A DNA stretch of 64,000 nt from Notolepis coatsorum (Eukaryota > Chordata > Actinopteri > Aulopiformes > Paralepididae), in the NCBI GenBank assembly GCA_963971535.1, contig OZ020587.1, forward strand, positions 162,388,491 through 162,452,490. The letters are read 5' to 3'. Positions 21,516-32,176 of this stretch are shown in pieces. Numbering within the stretch: the first letter of the stretch is position 1; each line of letters opens with the position of its first letter. The notes under the pieces are model-generated. The model searched no databases, was not told the DNA's origin, and was given only the letters and a program-made list of their open reading frames with translations. The translations under genes and the position numbers were made by a program.

Positions 21516-22182
21516 AGTTTAATAGCTAGCCTTGGCTCGTTTAACAATATGCAAAATATGTGTACAGCCCTGTACTCATACTGAAGTTATTCTTGGTATA
21601 TAATAGGTCTGATTGTGTAACGAATCGATTCCACGTCGCGCTGTGTGTGAGAGAGAGAAGGAGAGAGGGAGAGATCTGCCTGTGTTTGGAGACGGGCGAG
21701 TTTTGTTTCTAACTTTTCTATTTATATTGTGTTTCAAGTTGTGAATTAGAGTCTAGACTATACTTTATTTGACTGGTTGTGTGTTGTTGTAGTAACAGCT
21801 GAGCGACTCGTTCATAAGAGCCGATTCATTGCCGTGAGCGTGAGTCGAATATATATTCTGCCAACCACGTCTCAGTCTGACATGGTGATAATGAACAAAC
21901 ATGCGTTTCTGGCTTTCATGGTAGAGGTGGTGGTGAGAGTTAAGAACAGTGGCAGTAAGTCAGACGCCTGTAGTACGGTGGCTGAAGCAGCCGGGAGGTT
22001 TTTGGATTTAGAGGTACATGGTGAAGAAATGTACTACAGGAAAAGGAGAATGAGAAGAAAATTGGTGGTGATCAGCAGGCAGGCAAGAGTGGGCGGGGTT
22101 CGCGGTCAGTAGACGGGGGGTGGGGGGGAGGGAGAGAGAGGGGGAAAGTAGAATGGAGGAAGGTGATAGTAGATTAGATCTA

Positions 22183-24062
22183 TATAGTAAAAGGGGTAAA
22201 TGGTTCTACCTTTAAGAACCAGCGTTATCTAGTACCCTGCGTTGTGATTTGTCCGTCTGTTAAACCCCTAATACTTAAAAAGACCTTCACGGTCTTGTAT
22301 GAACGGCGGCGAGAATAGGAAGCTTCAAATGAGGAGGCAGAGAAGGTTCTAGTACCAATCAGATCTGTTCTTTATTTCAATTCCAACAGTGAACAAAGAT
22401 GATCTGGTTCAATTAAAAAAATTGATTGTGCAATGATATAAGTGTACTCAAGTACTATGCCACCGATCACTTATATCAGACTAATCAAAAAGTAGATTAA
22501 AGAATGGTCAATGTAGGCCCGATGGTGGTCGAGTCTTCTTCCTGGAAACAAAGAGATCCCGTTCTCGTTCAAGCCTGCTTCCAACGGCCTCCTCTGGTTC
22601 TCGTTTCCTTGTGCATGAGTGGTTTTCCAAAAAGTGTGTTCCTGCTTGCTGTCCTCCTGTGGGTAGAATCCTTCCAGAAGCTTCCTCTCTCTGTGTATGT
22701 TGCATTCTATTTTAAACCTTAACTCCCGCCCCTGTGAGAACGACGACCCGATTCGTCAGGGAGCGGAGCACTCCTTCCTGATTGGCTAAAGCTTCACGTC
22801 AGCCATTTTGAACCAGGTCTGACGTCAGATATTACTTTATTTGGCTAGATGTAAATCTTACAAGGCAGGCTGTTCCTTGTTTAGAGCTACAAGTTGTAGT
22901 TCTCTAGTTTAGCTTTTAAATGTATCTGGCATTAGATTTATCAATTTATCAATCAAAGATTAATGCTTATTTTGATTATACATCTAATTTAGTCTTTCCA
23001 CCGAATTTCTTAGTGTCCTAAACCTAGATTTATACCTATTGTTGGTTTTAAGACAAGCTGTTTTACTTTCTGTATTCTAGGTTAATATCTTTGAAGTTGG
23101 TTTGATGCTTCTAAATAAATTACACTTGTTTACCAACTTCTAAACCTATTTTAAACCATATACCTTGCTTAACTCAACTTTAACTATAGTTAATAATGTC
23201 CTGTTTAGTCTTGATTTGATCAGTTCAATATTGTAAACAGATTGATTCTATGTTTCATCCTTGAGTAATATTAGTTTTCTGGTTGTTGTTTTCCAACTTT
23301 GACCAAATGGTTGTTCCTCTGTTACAGGCAAACAGGAGGAACTTTAAGAATAGATTCTGTCCCCACTATGACACCAGATGGCTCTTTGAAGTAAATAGCA
23401 ACTGGGTGTTTCTAAACCTCCTAGTCTGGAGGATGTTTTTAGAGCATTTTTCTGTTTTATAGTTGGCCTTATCAGTCACCAGGACTGGGTGTTTGTTGAC
23501 AGGCCCATTGTGTGGGATGATAAGATCAACACAGCCACAACTGTTCTCATAGAGGTGACATTTATTGGTTTGAATAGAAGCTTGGAAGCTTTCCGCATCC
23601 CCACCCCCAACTAAGGCCTTTCTTTACAAATCAGTTGGCTGGGGCTCCAAAAGGCTATTGTTTGAATGTTTACAGGAAAGGGGGAAGTTTAGTCATCTTA
23701 CGACTGTATGTATCTAAAGGGTTTCATTCCCCCCCCCCCCCCCGTTGCGGTCCTCCAGAGAAAACAGGCCGCACAGTATTTAGCCATTAACCTTTCAGTC
23801 TCATAGTGAGTTTTGTCCAACCCTTTTATTATCTGTGCTAACGTTAGAAGTCCATTTTTATACTTATCCCTAGTTTAGAGCACCTGTATTTTAATAATCT
23901 ATGTTAGGGAGAACATACAGACTATTCTAAAATGTGTGTGCACTGGTCCTTTACCAAGTCCAACCTCTTTCCGGAGCAGTTTGACCTTTGGGACTCAAGA
24001 TTCAACAAACATACCCATATTTCCATAATATTTGGACAGTTTGAGCAGGGAAGGATACTACA
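22183..24062 (-). mobile_element. 3' LTR of IFITM-bearing LTR element
   Basis: This 1880-bp stretch matches 44542-46417 with roughly 1-1.5% substitutions by eye, from tatagtaaaaggggtaaatg to ggaaggatactaca. On the minus strand it starts TGTAGTATCC. The 4 bp before it, TCTA (22179-22182), recur right after the other LTR at 46418-46421. A poly-C run is at 23730-23744. Confidence 0.93.
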
Positions 24063-24645
24063 GTCCCCCGTCGTGGGTTTCTATACCCACGTATACCTGC
24101 TATTAACTTCTCAATCAAACTGGTCGTACGCCGTACAGATACCATAACTTTTTAACCTTTAGCAAAACTACCCAAAAAAACAAAAAACTTAAAGAATTTC
24201 TAAAACACAGTTAAATTCTGTACAGTACCAGATTCTTTCATCACCCTCGTTATTCACTTTCACACACAGTTATCAGTTATTAGAAGTTGACACCCAGTCT
24301 AGGTCCGTTTCTCTATACAAAGAGAACATCGTCCCATTTATCAGCTTTTTTGTTTATTTTACTATACTTATGTGTAATATCCAAATGTCTATTTTGTGTG
24401 TCTGACTCTGAAAGAAAAAGATTATTGCACCGCACAAAAGATCTAAACATTTCTAAGAAAAGAGGGAGCGTAAAATCAAAAAAATATATACAATTCTGCT
24501 CCCTTCAATGGATCCCTGAGATCTCCAATTAGCATTAGCTTTCATCCTGCCAGTTATCCCTCATCAACCTCCTGAGGTTTATTGATAACTCTTTGTGGTC
24601 GAGGACATCCTTCTGGACTTGTGCTAATCACTGCTCCTTCCGGTT
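24063..24645 (-). other. Internal 3' region of the LTR element
   Basis: No gene is recognised. The first bases, cgacgggggac on the minus strand, could be a weak polypurine tract against the LTR. The rest is A/T-rich with no env-like membrane ORF that I can support. Confidence 0.5.
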
Positions 24646-25177
24646 GTAAGTAAGTAAGTAAGTATTTATAAAGCACCTTTCATACATGTCATGTAGCTCA
24701 AAGTGCTGTACACAATTATAGGCATATATAACGATAAAAGCAATAAAGTCATAGTGATCAGTTAAGTTCAATGTTTAAAAAAAAATAATAATAATAATAG
24801 TAACGTAAAAATGAAAATAACGTAAAAACAGTCATTTGCTTACCAGTTTGGGAGAACAGGTCCGCACAAACATTTCCGCTCAGTGGCAACCGGAAGTGCA
24901 CTAAACCAATGCACTTGTATGGTAGGTAGCAATGTTTAGGTCTTATAATGCTAGTGTAGTTACGTTTTTATCAGTGGTCATAGTTGGGTCCATAGTGCTT
25001 TACCAAGTCCCATGGATCCATCAGTGGCCGTGTATTGTGTGCGTATGTACCCGTTCGCTCATGTGGTCAGTGGCCAGAGTTGGGTCCACAGGACTTATCC
25101 AAGTCCCATGGACCCATCAGTGGCCGCGTCTTGTGGTAGAAAGAAAGAAAAAGAAAAACGTATAAAGAAAACAGTCT

Positions 25178-25511
25178 AAAGTTTGAAAGTTTGGGAGGTC
25201 CGCAAAAACACGCCTTCAGCTCAGAAGCTGAGGCGTGTCAAAAACTTTTGAAAAACTGGAGGCGTGTCTCCTATTGTACCCATTCCTTCATCTAAAAAGT
25301 TTGAAAGTTTGGGAGGTCCGCAAAAACACGCCTTCAGCTCAGAAGCTGAGGCGTGTCAAAAACGTTTGAAAAACTGGAGGCGTGTCTCCTATTGTACCCA
25401 TTCCTTCATCTAAAAAGTTTGAAAGTTTGGGAGGTCCGCAAAAACACGCCTTCAGCTCAGAAGCTGAGGCGTGTCAAAAACTTTTGAAAAACTGGAGGCG
25501 TGTCTCCTATG
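25178..25511. repeat. 118-bp tandem repeat in L2 3' UTR
   Basis: Units beginning aaagtttgaaagtttgggag start at 25178, 25296 and 25414. The third is cut by the hAT element and its end resumes at 26846-26870. Each holds the inverted pair acacgccttcagctc/gagctgaaggcgtgt, so the RNA could fold into repeated hairpins. Confidence 0.9.
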
Positions 25512-25879
25512 CAGTGTTGTGCTAGTTACTGAAAAATAGTAACTCAGTTACTTTACTAGTTACTTCATTTCAAAGTAACTTCGTTACTGTACTAGTTACT
25601 TACACCCAAAAGTAATGAGTTACTGTGAAAAGTAACTATTTAGTTATTTAAAAAAATAAATAAAAAAAAAAATTGCTCAAGTCCCATGCCCCATATACTC
25701 AAAATCGGTTGATCAACTTGACAGTTTCCATTCACATCACCGAACTCTGCTAAGCAATGTGGTCTAGAGCGTTTCATTATATATTCCCTCCCCGCTGTAT
25801 GTATATTTCTCTCCCACCCACCCACCCCCTCCTAATGTACAGTCCCCTCCCCATCATATGTATATACTCTGTCAGGATC

Positions 25880-26160
25880 TAGGGGTAACAGTACTGTATA
25901 TTTGAATACCGCTTATGTCACAAATGTATCAGTACTAAATACCTATATGTCCCTATGCCATAAATGTCATGTATGTTGTGTATGTCATAAATGTCTATAT
26001 GAATTGAAAATGGGGGACCCTGATGGAAACAAGACAAACGTCTTTCTCAGGTCTGCATCCCCTTAACAATTGTATGTATTGAGCCGTACTGTATTGTACC
26101 CATTCTGCAATCTGTTAAATAAAGTTTTCATTCATTCATTCATTCATCCATTCATTAATT
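25880..26160 (+). mobile_element. LINE 3' tail insertion, ATTC-tailed copy
   Basis: It is the plus-strand version of the tails at 19233 and 21361: ggtctgcatccccttaacaa, gtacccattctgcaatctg, then (ATTC)n at 26128-26165. The 5' limit is approximate. Confidence 0.7.
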
Positions 26161-26442
26161 CATTCATAACCATCATGCAGCGTTGTTATCAAAGCATTGC
26201 AACGTTAGAATAGTTAGGATATCAATTGTGCATGAAAGGACTATATTTATATTGTTTGATTAGTATTATGAGATTCCCTGGCAATCCGTTGATCTTGAGT
26301 TTCAGTGAACACATTGCACTCACCGTCACCAGTCTGCGGTGGTCGAGATGTAACGTTAGTCCAGTTGACTCCAGCAGCCCTTCAAACATGTTCTTTATCT
26401 CGTTTCCATGTTGTATATTAATTATCTCTCCAAGTAGTTGCT

Positions 26443-26728
26443 AAATGGTTTGTTAGTTCATTATTATTACTGCGTTCTTATTATGTAGATTCATAGCGAG
26501 CGTCCTCTTGTTGTTTACTGTAGAGAGCGCCTATTTCTTTCAGAACGTCAGTGGCCAATCAGAAGTGCGAAACCAGAATGAGGCTACGGAAAGAAATAAT
26601 AATAATAATAATACTTCGTTTTATATAGCGCCTTTCAGTCTACAGTAAACAAAACAAACGCAGGCGAAATAAGGACGCTCGCTATGAATCTACATAAAAA
26701 GAACGCAGTAACGAACTAACAAACCATT
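26443..26728. repeat. Long inverted repeat (hairpin) inside hAT element
   Basis: Arms 26443-26523 and 26640-26728 are imperfect inverse complements (aatggtttgttagttca versus its complement, tagattcatagcgagcgtcc versus its complement). The loop of about 115 bp holds an (AAT)n LINE-tail piece. Confidence 0.85.
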
Positions 26729-26934
26729 CAGTAACGTAAGTAGCGTTACTGAATTTCAAAAGTAATGCGTTAGAGTACTAGTTGCGGCAAAAAGTAACTT
26801 CGTTTCTGTAACGCGTTACTTTGTAACGCGTTAGTCCCAACACTGCTCCTATGTACCCGTTCCTTCATCTAAAAAGTTGGGTCCACAAGGCTTATCCTAG
26901 CCTCATGGATCCATCAGGTTTTTCCAAGCCATAA

Positions 26935-29856
26935 CTATTTGTAAGCTAGACTGTATAGGTACGTTTTTAATTTTCCTTTAAAAATGTGTATAGAGCTGGC
27001 GTTTCTGATGTGTGTTGGTAGTGTGTTCCATAGTTTTGGGGCATAGTTGGCAAATGCCATACTTCCTATCCTTTTTTGGTTTCTGGGCGTGTCTAGTAAA
27101 CCTGTAGTGGATGACCGTAGCGTTCTTGAGGGCAGATAACTAACTAGGGAATTTGCTATGTATTTTGGGCCTTGCTCATTAAGAGCTTTATATGTTAGGA
27201 AAAGGACCTTAAAATCAATTCTATGAGTTATTGGAAGCCAGTGCAGAGTGGCCAGGACTGGAGTGATATGTTCTCTTCTCCTTGTATGAGTTAGTAATCG
27301 AGCTGCAGAGTTTTGGATAAGCTGAAGCTTCCCAATGGTTGCTTTGGGAAGACCAGTGAACAGTGCATTACAATAGTCAAGCCGACTTGATACAAAAGCA
27401 TGAATAAGTTTCTCTGCATCCTTTTTATTTACGAAAGGTCTTACTTTCGCTATGTTTCTTAGGTGGAAGAATGACGTTTTCATGGCCTTATTTATATGAG
27501 ACTTAAAGGTCAGGTCTGAGTCCAAGATGACACCTAGGCTTGTAACCTCAGTCTTTACATAGGATGACAGACTCCCCAGGTTTTTACAAAGCACTTCCCT
27601 TTTCGCTTTTGGGCCGATCAATAGGATTTCGGTCTTGCTTTCGTTTAATTTTAGGAAGTTATTGTTCATCCACTTGTTTATTGCTAACAGACAATTTGTA
27701 ATGGACTGTATGGCTGTAGTGTTATTTGGTTCTGCGGAGATATATAGTTGTGTATCATCAGCATAACTATGGAAGCATACATTGTGGTCTCGAATGATGT
27801 CCCCGAGGGGCAGCATATATAGTGAGAAGAGTAATGGACCAAGGCAGCTTCCTTGTGCGACTCCAAAATTGCTGTCATGTTCCTCGGATACATTGTCTCC
27901 AAGCTTAACATAGAACCTTCTCCCCTTAATGTATGTTATGAGCCAATTTAGTACATGATCGGAAAAGCCAACCAGTCTTTCTAGACGACTGATCAAGATA
28001 TTATGGTCAATCGTATCGAACGCTGCACTAAGGTCCAATAGGACAAGAATTGAGACTTTGCCAGCATCGGAGTTTAGCCTGAGGTCGCTAACTATTTTGG
28101 TAAGGGCAGTTTCAGTGCTGTGATTTGTTCTGAAACCTGATTGTAGTTCCTCCATGATGTTATTATCTTTGAGAAAGGAGTTTATTTGTACTGAGACTAT
28201 CTTTTCTAATATCTTGCTGATAAATGGAAGGTTCGATATTGGCCTATAGCTTTTTAGTTCGTTTACATCTAAGTTTGTTTTCTTTAGTAGTGGTTTTACT
28301 ACAGCTGTTTTAAATGCATCTGGAAAAGTGCCTGTTTGAAGAGACATATTTATGATTTCAAGGACATGATTTGAGACACTATCAAACACCCGCTTGAGAA
28401 ATGCTGTTGGTATAGGATCGAGGCAGGAGGTGGCGGAATTACACTCAGAGACAATCTTACAGAGGTCAGGTAATGTAATACATGTGAATTCCCCCATAGT
28501 TATCTCAGGTGGGGTTTCACTCATAGTCAGATCTATATCAGCGGTAATGCTTGCTCTAATCAATGATATTTTTTCATTAAAGAAAACTGCGAACTCTTCA
28601 CATTTTGTGGCTGATTGCTGCGGTATATGGGGGGGTGGTATGTTAATCAGCCGGTCAATGGTGGAAAAAAGTACCCTGGAGTTACCCATATTTTCTGAGA
28701 TCATTTTGGAAAAATATTCCTTTCTCGCAAGTTGTATTGCCTTATTGTATGCGCCCATGGCGTCTTTGTATAAATTAAAGTGAGCTGTGAGTTTGAGTTT
28801 CCTCCATTTTCGCTCGGCTATCCTACATTTTCTCTTGTTATCTTTAACATTGGTTTTATTTAGCCATGGAGAGATTCTATCAGTTTTTACCTTTTTAACC
28901 TTTAGAGGGGCAACAGTATCTAACACAGTTGACAAGGTGCTGTGGAAGTTTTGCACTTGCTGATTTAAGGAGGATTCACTGCATTGGTCATATGATTTCA
29001 TCATACCAGAGAATTTTGCTTCAGCTCTAGCGTCCAGAAGCCTTCTGTGAACTAGGAATTCGCTTCTGGTCTTATGTAATATTAGGCTTGTACCATAGAA
29101 CACACAATAATGGTCAGAAATTGGAATTTGTTTTACTGATATATTCTCAATGTTTAGCCCTGTTGTTATTAGTAGGTCCAGAGTGTTGCCATGTTGGTGG
29201 GTGGCCTCGTGAACATGTTGCATCAGTCCAAAACTGTCCAGTAGGTTCAGAAACTCACAACCCCTGGGGTCATCCTTTTTGTTGATATGAATATTTAGAT
29301 CTCCATTAAGAATGATTCTATCATACCTGGTAATGCAGATCGATATGAGTTCTGAAAATTCCTGTATGAAGAGTGGCGAGTACCTTGGTGGTCGATACAA
29401 TGTCACACATATTACTGGCATTTCTGTTTTCAATACAATAGCAAGGTATTCAAATGATAAAAATGTTCCCAGGTCAATATCATTGCACACAAATTGAGTG
29501 GAGATGATTGCTGCTATTCCTCCTCCCCTCCCACTCTGTCTGTTTGATTGATAGAATTTAAAATTGGAAGGGCAGGTCTCAATCAGTGTTGCTACACCAG
29601 TGATATTGTCTAACCATGTCTCTACTAAAAACATACAATGTACACCATGTTTTACTATGAGTTCATTTATCAGAAATGATTTTTGTTTCAGCGCTCTAAC
29701 GTTGAACAGTGCTAGTTTTAGCTGTACGGGTTCTGTAGTGGGGTGTGAGATAGTCTGTGGTTGAACACTGATATTGATAAGGTTAGATTTACATATGGGA
29801 CGTGATAATGAGTAATTGATTAGTCTTTTGGTGATCAGAATCGGGATGACACTCAA
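26935..29856 (-). CDS. L2 LINE ORF2: endonuclease and reverse transcriptase
   Basis: An uninterrupted 973-codon frame. The N-terminal APE endonuclease spans about residues 45-270 (ALFNVRALK, FLVETWLD, VTLYRPPR, ILNGDLNIHI, ISDHYCVF). The reverse transcriptase follows at about 520-800, with YRPISNLPFISKILEK, LLDLSAAFDTIDH, GVAQGSCLGPLLFSLYM and the catalytic SYADDTQLYIS. A C-terminal region of the L2/CR1 type ends RSSTTGLLDTPRNQKR and later. The protein would nick genomic DNA and copy the LINE RNA at the nick. Because all the motifs I can see are retained and there is no stop, this may be a recent, possibly competent copy. Confidence 0.92.
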   Translation of the reverse strand: MSVIPILITKRLINYSLSRPICKSNLINISVQPQTISHPTTEPVQLKLALFNVRALKQKSFLINELIVKHGVHCMFLVETWLDNITGVATLIETCPSNFKFYQSNRQSGRGGGIAAIISTQFVCNDIDLGTFLSFEYLAIVLKTEMPVICVTLYRPPRYSPLFIQEFSELISICITRYDRIILNGDLNIHINKKDDPRGCEFLNLLDSFGLMQHVHEATHQHGNTLDLLITTGLNIENISVKQIPISDHYCVFYGTSLILHKTRSEFLVHRRLLDARAEAKFSGMMKSYDQCSESSLNQQVQNFHSTLSTVLDTVAPLKVKKVKTDRISPWLNKTNVKDNKRKCRIAERKWRKLKLTAHFNLYKDAMGAYNKAIQLARKEYFSKMISENMGNSRVLFSTIDRLINIPPPHIPQQSATKCEEFAVFFNEKISLIRASITADIDLTMSETPPEITMGEFTCITLPDLCKIVSECNSATSCLDPIPTAFLKRVFDSVSNHVLEIINMSLQTGTFPDAFKTAVVKPLLKKTNLDVNELKSYRPISNLPFISKILEKIVSVQINSFLKDNNIMEELQSGFRTNHSTETALTKIVSDLRLNSDAGKVSILVLLDLSAAFDTIDHNILISRLERLVGFSDHVLNWLITYIKGRRFYVKLGDNVSEEHDSNFGVAQGSCLGPLLFSLYMLPLGDIIRDHNVCFHSYADDTQLYISAEPNNTTAIQSITNCLLAINKWMNNNFLKLNESKTEILLIGPKAKREVLCKNLGSLSSYVKTEVTSLGVILDSDLTFKSHINKAMKTSFFHLRNIAKVRPFVNKKDAEKLIHAFVSSRLDYCNALFTGLPKATIGKLQLIQNSAARLLTHTRRREHITPVLATLHWLPITHRIDFKVLFLTYKALNEQGPKYIANSLVSYLPSRTLRSSTTGLLDTPRNQKRIGSMAFANYAPKLWNTLPTHIRNASSIHIFKGKLKTYLYSLAYK

Positions 29857-29919
29857 CGTGTTTTTTTGTAGTTTAGGCTGCTTCTGTATATAGTCTACAG
29901 AGCTAGATATGGTTGGTTG

Positions 29920-30582
29920 TCAGGCCAGTGATGCTATACTTTGTATGACGTTATGTATTAGCACATTTACCCCTGATATGTTTGGATGGATGCCATCGGG
30001 TCTGTAATGGTATTTCCTGGACCAGAGCAGATCAAAGTTATTTATATAGCAAAGTCCTATAGTAGTACAGTGGGTCTGTAGCCATTTGTGCAACCAGAAC
30101 AGACGGCTAAATCGCTCAGATCCACGACCTATGGATGGAATGGGGCCAGACACAATGCATATTTTACCCAGGCTTTCAATAGTGAGTATTAGTGATTCAA
30201 AGTCAGATTGGAGTTTAACGGATTGTCTAGCCATTACGTCATTTGCTCCGATATGAATAATAACGGTGTGGGCGGACGGATATCTCTCGATGATTTCGGG
30301 AGTACACTCAAGTAAGTCAGTAACTTTTAAACCGGAAAAACAATACGTAATGCCGTGTGGTATTTGCAAAAACCTGGTGATGGAATCTCCGATGAGTAGG
30401 ATCTCTGGCTGTTCCTGGATGCATTCCCCGTCGTAGATGGCCAGGTTTCTATGGTGAAAAGCCGCAGGAGTAGCGTCTGCATTGCTGGCGGAGTTAGACG
30501 GTTGGTCGGGCAGCAGCGCCGTGTGGAGGGGCTCGTTCACAGCGGCATTTCCATCGATGACACTCGCCGTTTGAATGATCAT
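29920..30582 (-). CDS. L2 LINE ORF1: SGNH esterase-like protein
   Basis: This 220-codon frame has the SGNH-hydrolase blocks GDSITRF (residues about 68-74, nucleophile Ser), GANDV (about 113-117) and DGIHPN (about 195-200, catalytic Asp/His). Esterase-type ORF1 proteins are known from fish L2 and CR1 LINEs; what they do in transposition is unsettled, with membrane or lipid association proposed. The frame lies 63 nt upstream of ORF2 on the same transcript. The ATG at 30582 is the first seen, but an upstream extension in another exon or frame is possible. Confidence 0.85.
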   Translation of the reverse strand: MIIQTASVIDGNAAVNEPLHTALLPDQPSNSASNADATPAAFHHRNLAIYDGECIQEQPEILLIGDSITRFLQIPHGITYCFSGLKVTDLLECTPEIIERYPSAHTVIIHIGANDVMARQSVKLQSDFESLILTIESLGKICIVSGPIPSIGRGSERFSRLFWLHKWLQTHCTTIGLCYINNFDLLWSRKYHYRPDGIHPNISGVNVLIHNVIQSIASLA

Positions 30583-30735
30583 ACTGGTATGGGCTGCAGA
30601 GCACCGCAGACGAGGGCGTTTAAACTTTGGGGAGTCGGACCCATCGCGTGAGTCTGGGGAGCTTGGCGATGCGAGAGCAAACAGGGCAGAGCGCTTTCTG
30701 CTCCGGGTTGCAGATATACTTCCATGGTTGAGTTG

Positions 30736-32176
30736 TGAGCTGGTTGTGAGTTGTGTGCAGTCTTGGTACTGCTCCAGTCTTCACAGAAGGAAAATAATTC
30801 TCCCTCTGTCCTGTTATTGCTATTTGGATTTGTTATGTACAACAGACAATTTGATTGGAATATCACATTTTCGCTCAGATACATCTTTACTGTTCTGTAT
30901 TGACAATACACTTTTCTCCAAATTAGTTATCTATATATTCCATGGCTCCTTATCGTTAATATTCAAAAAATTCACATGGCTCTCCTTACTTTGTGCTGTA
31001 CTTTATTACTAGACCAATGTCTCAAGTTCAACACAGTACCCCACCACCCTATGACTGTGGAATATCATTTTCACAATCATACCTCCGTTTCTGGACAGCT
31101 TCCTCGGGGCTCAGACAGCCAGTACTGACGAGACCCCTCCTCCAGCAGACCCTATACGCACGGCAACAAACCACAGTCGCCTTTAAACACACATCTCTCA
31201 CACGCTCTGCCAGCCTCTAACAAGCCGTCAGAGTCCCCCACAAGCCAATTATCAATTACACATGTCCACACCTTACACAAAAGCTATTTGGCCAATGGCG
31301 ACCAAAATCTACAGAGCTTATGTACAGAGAATCATGTTTTTCCAACACTCCCCACAAGACTGCGACACAACCTCCCAGATCCTAAATCTGGATTCTCAAT
31401 GGGCGGAGAACAAAATCATGAACCAGCTCCAGTCCATCCACTTTGTTCTCAGTCCACTATATAGACATATACTACCAGTCCCGCTGTGTCGAGATCACTC
31501 CCAGCCTGTCAGGTTCCTAAGAAAAAAAATAGAGAAAAGAAACAAAAACAAAGAAAAACATGCCAGACCAAACAAATGAAAACAATAACCAAAATTGTGC
31601 GTGTCGTTTTTCAACCACACCCTAAGAAACAAAATCAACCTATTATCTAGGGGCATAACCACCCCCGTATACACTAAGAAAGAGAAAGAAAAAAATCAAA
31701 AGAAGAAAGAAAATGAAAACTTCCGGCCTGAGGCAGAAATTGCTTGTAAAAAACTAGGAATGAAAAATAAACAGAAATAAACTCCTTATCTATTATTCAT
31801 GATTGTTAATGTCAGTCTACCAATATCATCTTCTTAATTTCTTAATCATGCAGTCCACCCTTTGACCAATCTGATTATTGCTCAAGCATGGATAATTACT
31901 ACTGATCACTAGCTGAAGCAGTGTCACATCATCTCTCTGTCTAACATAAAATGTCTAATATTAACTATTTAACCACCAGTTTTTGTTAGTACGATTAGCT
32001 CATGCAACTGTCAGTTACTCCATCATTCCACGTTAGTCACACATCCATTTTAGTAACTTGCACACATAATCTAATCCCCTAACCTATCTATATCGCTTCT
32101 GTTCTATTTTTATTCTAATCAGTAATATTTTTTTTTTTTCAATTTATTTTTATTCTTAATACCTATCTATATTTTT
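30736..32176 (-). other. Internal region of the LTR element without pol
   Basis: Downstream of the Gag-like frame on the minus strand I looked for protease, reverse transcriptase, RNase H or integrase motifs and saw none. The minus frames near 31000-31580 are stop-riddled. Small plus-strand ORFs (31262-31579 and others) are unrecognised and of ordinary composition. The L2 insertion lies at its lower end. Confidence 0.6.

Larger units (their letters stand above)
20174..21879. mobile_element. hAT-like 5' fragment interrupting LINE ORF1
   Basis: It begins cagtggcggctcgccact, a hAT-type terminus, right after the first part of the ORF1 and ends before the ORF1 resumes. A short ATG frame at 20972 (MADYTRLSSSPALDV) runs into a gtgagt donor-like site and could be the first exon of a transposase. 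I did not find the matching right terminus. It contains a (CT)n microsatellite and another LINE tail. Confidence 0.4.
18925..22110 (+). pseudogene. I-like LINE ORF1 (Gag-like), interrupted
   Basis: The pieces are an N-terminal segment (MDTGKAGGSEG, a stop, then ALNPLGVSNSLEGQ and GILRVCCKNKEQF) at 18925-19232; a middle segment RQQGLKGVIYGV at 19680-19870; three CCHC knuckles at 19911-20100 (CYKCQRFGHIAGAC, CAKCGDDHDIQAC and CFNCGGEHVAAFH, the last atypical); and a C-terminal tail (KHAFLAFMVEVV) at 21880-22110. Between them sit a LINE tail and a hAT-like fragment. This is the Gag-like nucleic-acid-binding ORF1 of an I-clade LINE. There is no linked ORF2: the LTR element starts at 22183, and nothing recognisable as ORF2 follows its right end at 46418. 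Confidence 0.75.
25512..26845. mobile_element. hAT non-autonomous element in L2 3' UTR
   Basis: The 8-bp duplication ctcctatg flanks it (25504-25511 and 26846-26853). Termini are cagtgttg and caacactg, followed by subterminal taacgcgttac motifs on the right. It has no transposase ORF. Inside are a LINE tail (25880-26160) and a long hairpin (26443-26728). Confidence 0.9.
24646..30735 (-). mobile_element. L2-type LINE nested in the LTR element
   Basis: It has ORF1 (esterase, 29920-30582), ORF2 (26935-29856), a repetitive 3' UTR (24930-26930) and a 3' terminus with gcactttgagctacatg, ggtgctttataaatac and a (TTAC)n tail on the minus strand at 24646. The 3' end matches the truncated insertion at 5073-5370. 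A hAT element at 25512-26845 sits in the 3' UTR. The 5' edge near 30735 is approximate and no exact target duplication was found. Confidence 0.8.

Noticed and set aside
5073-24929. The matching 298-bp stretches at 5073 and 24646 could be a recombination that moved Gypsy protease sequence.
   Set aside because: Comparing the protease codons before and after shows the shared stretch is foreign to the protease and equals an L2 3' end.
25178-25511. CRISPR-like array.
   Set aside because: Units are 118 bp and contiguous, without unique spacers, and lie in a LINE 3' UTR.
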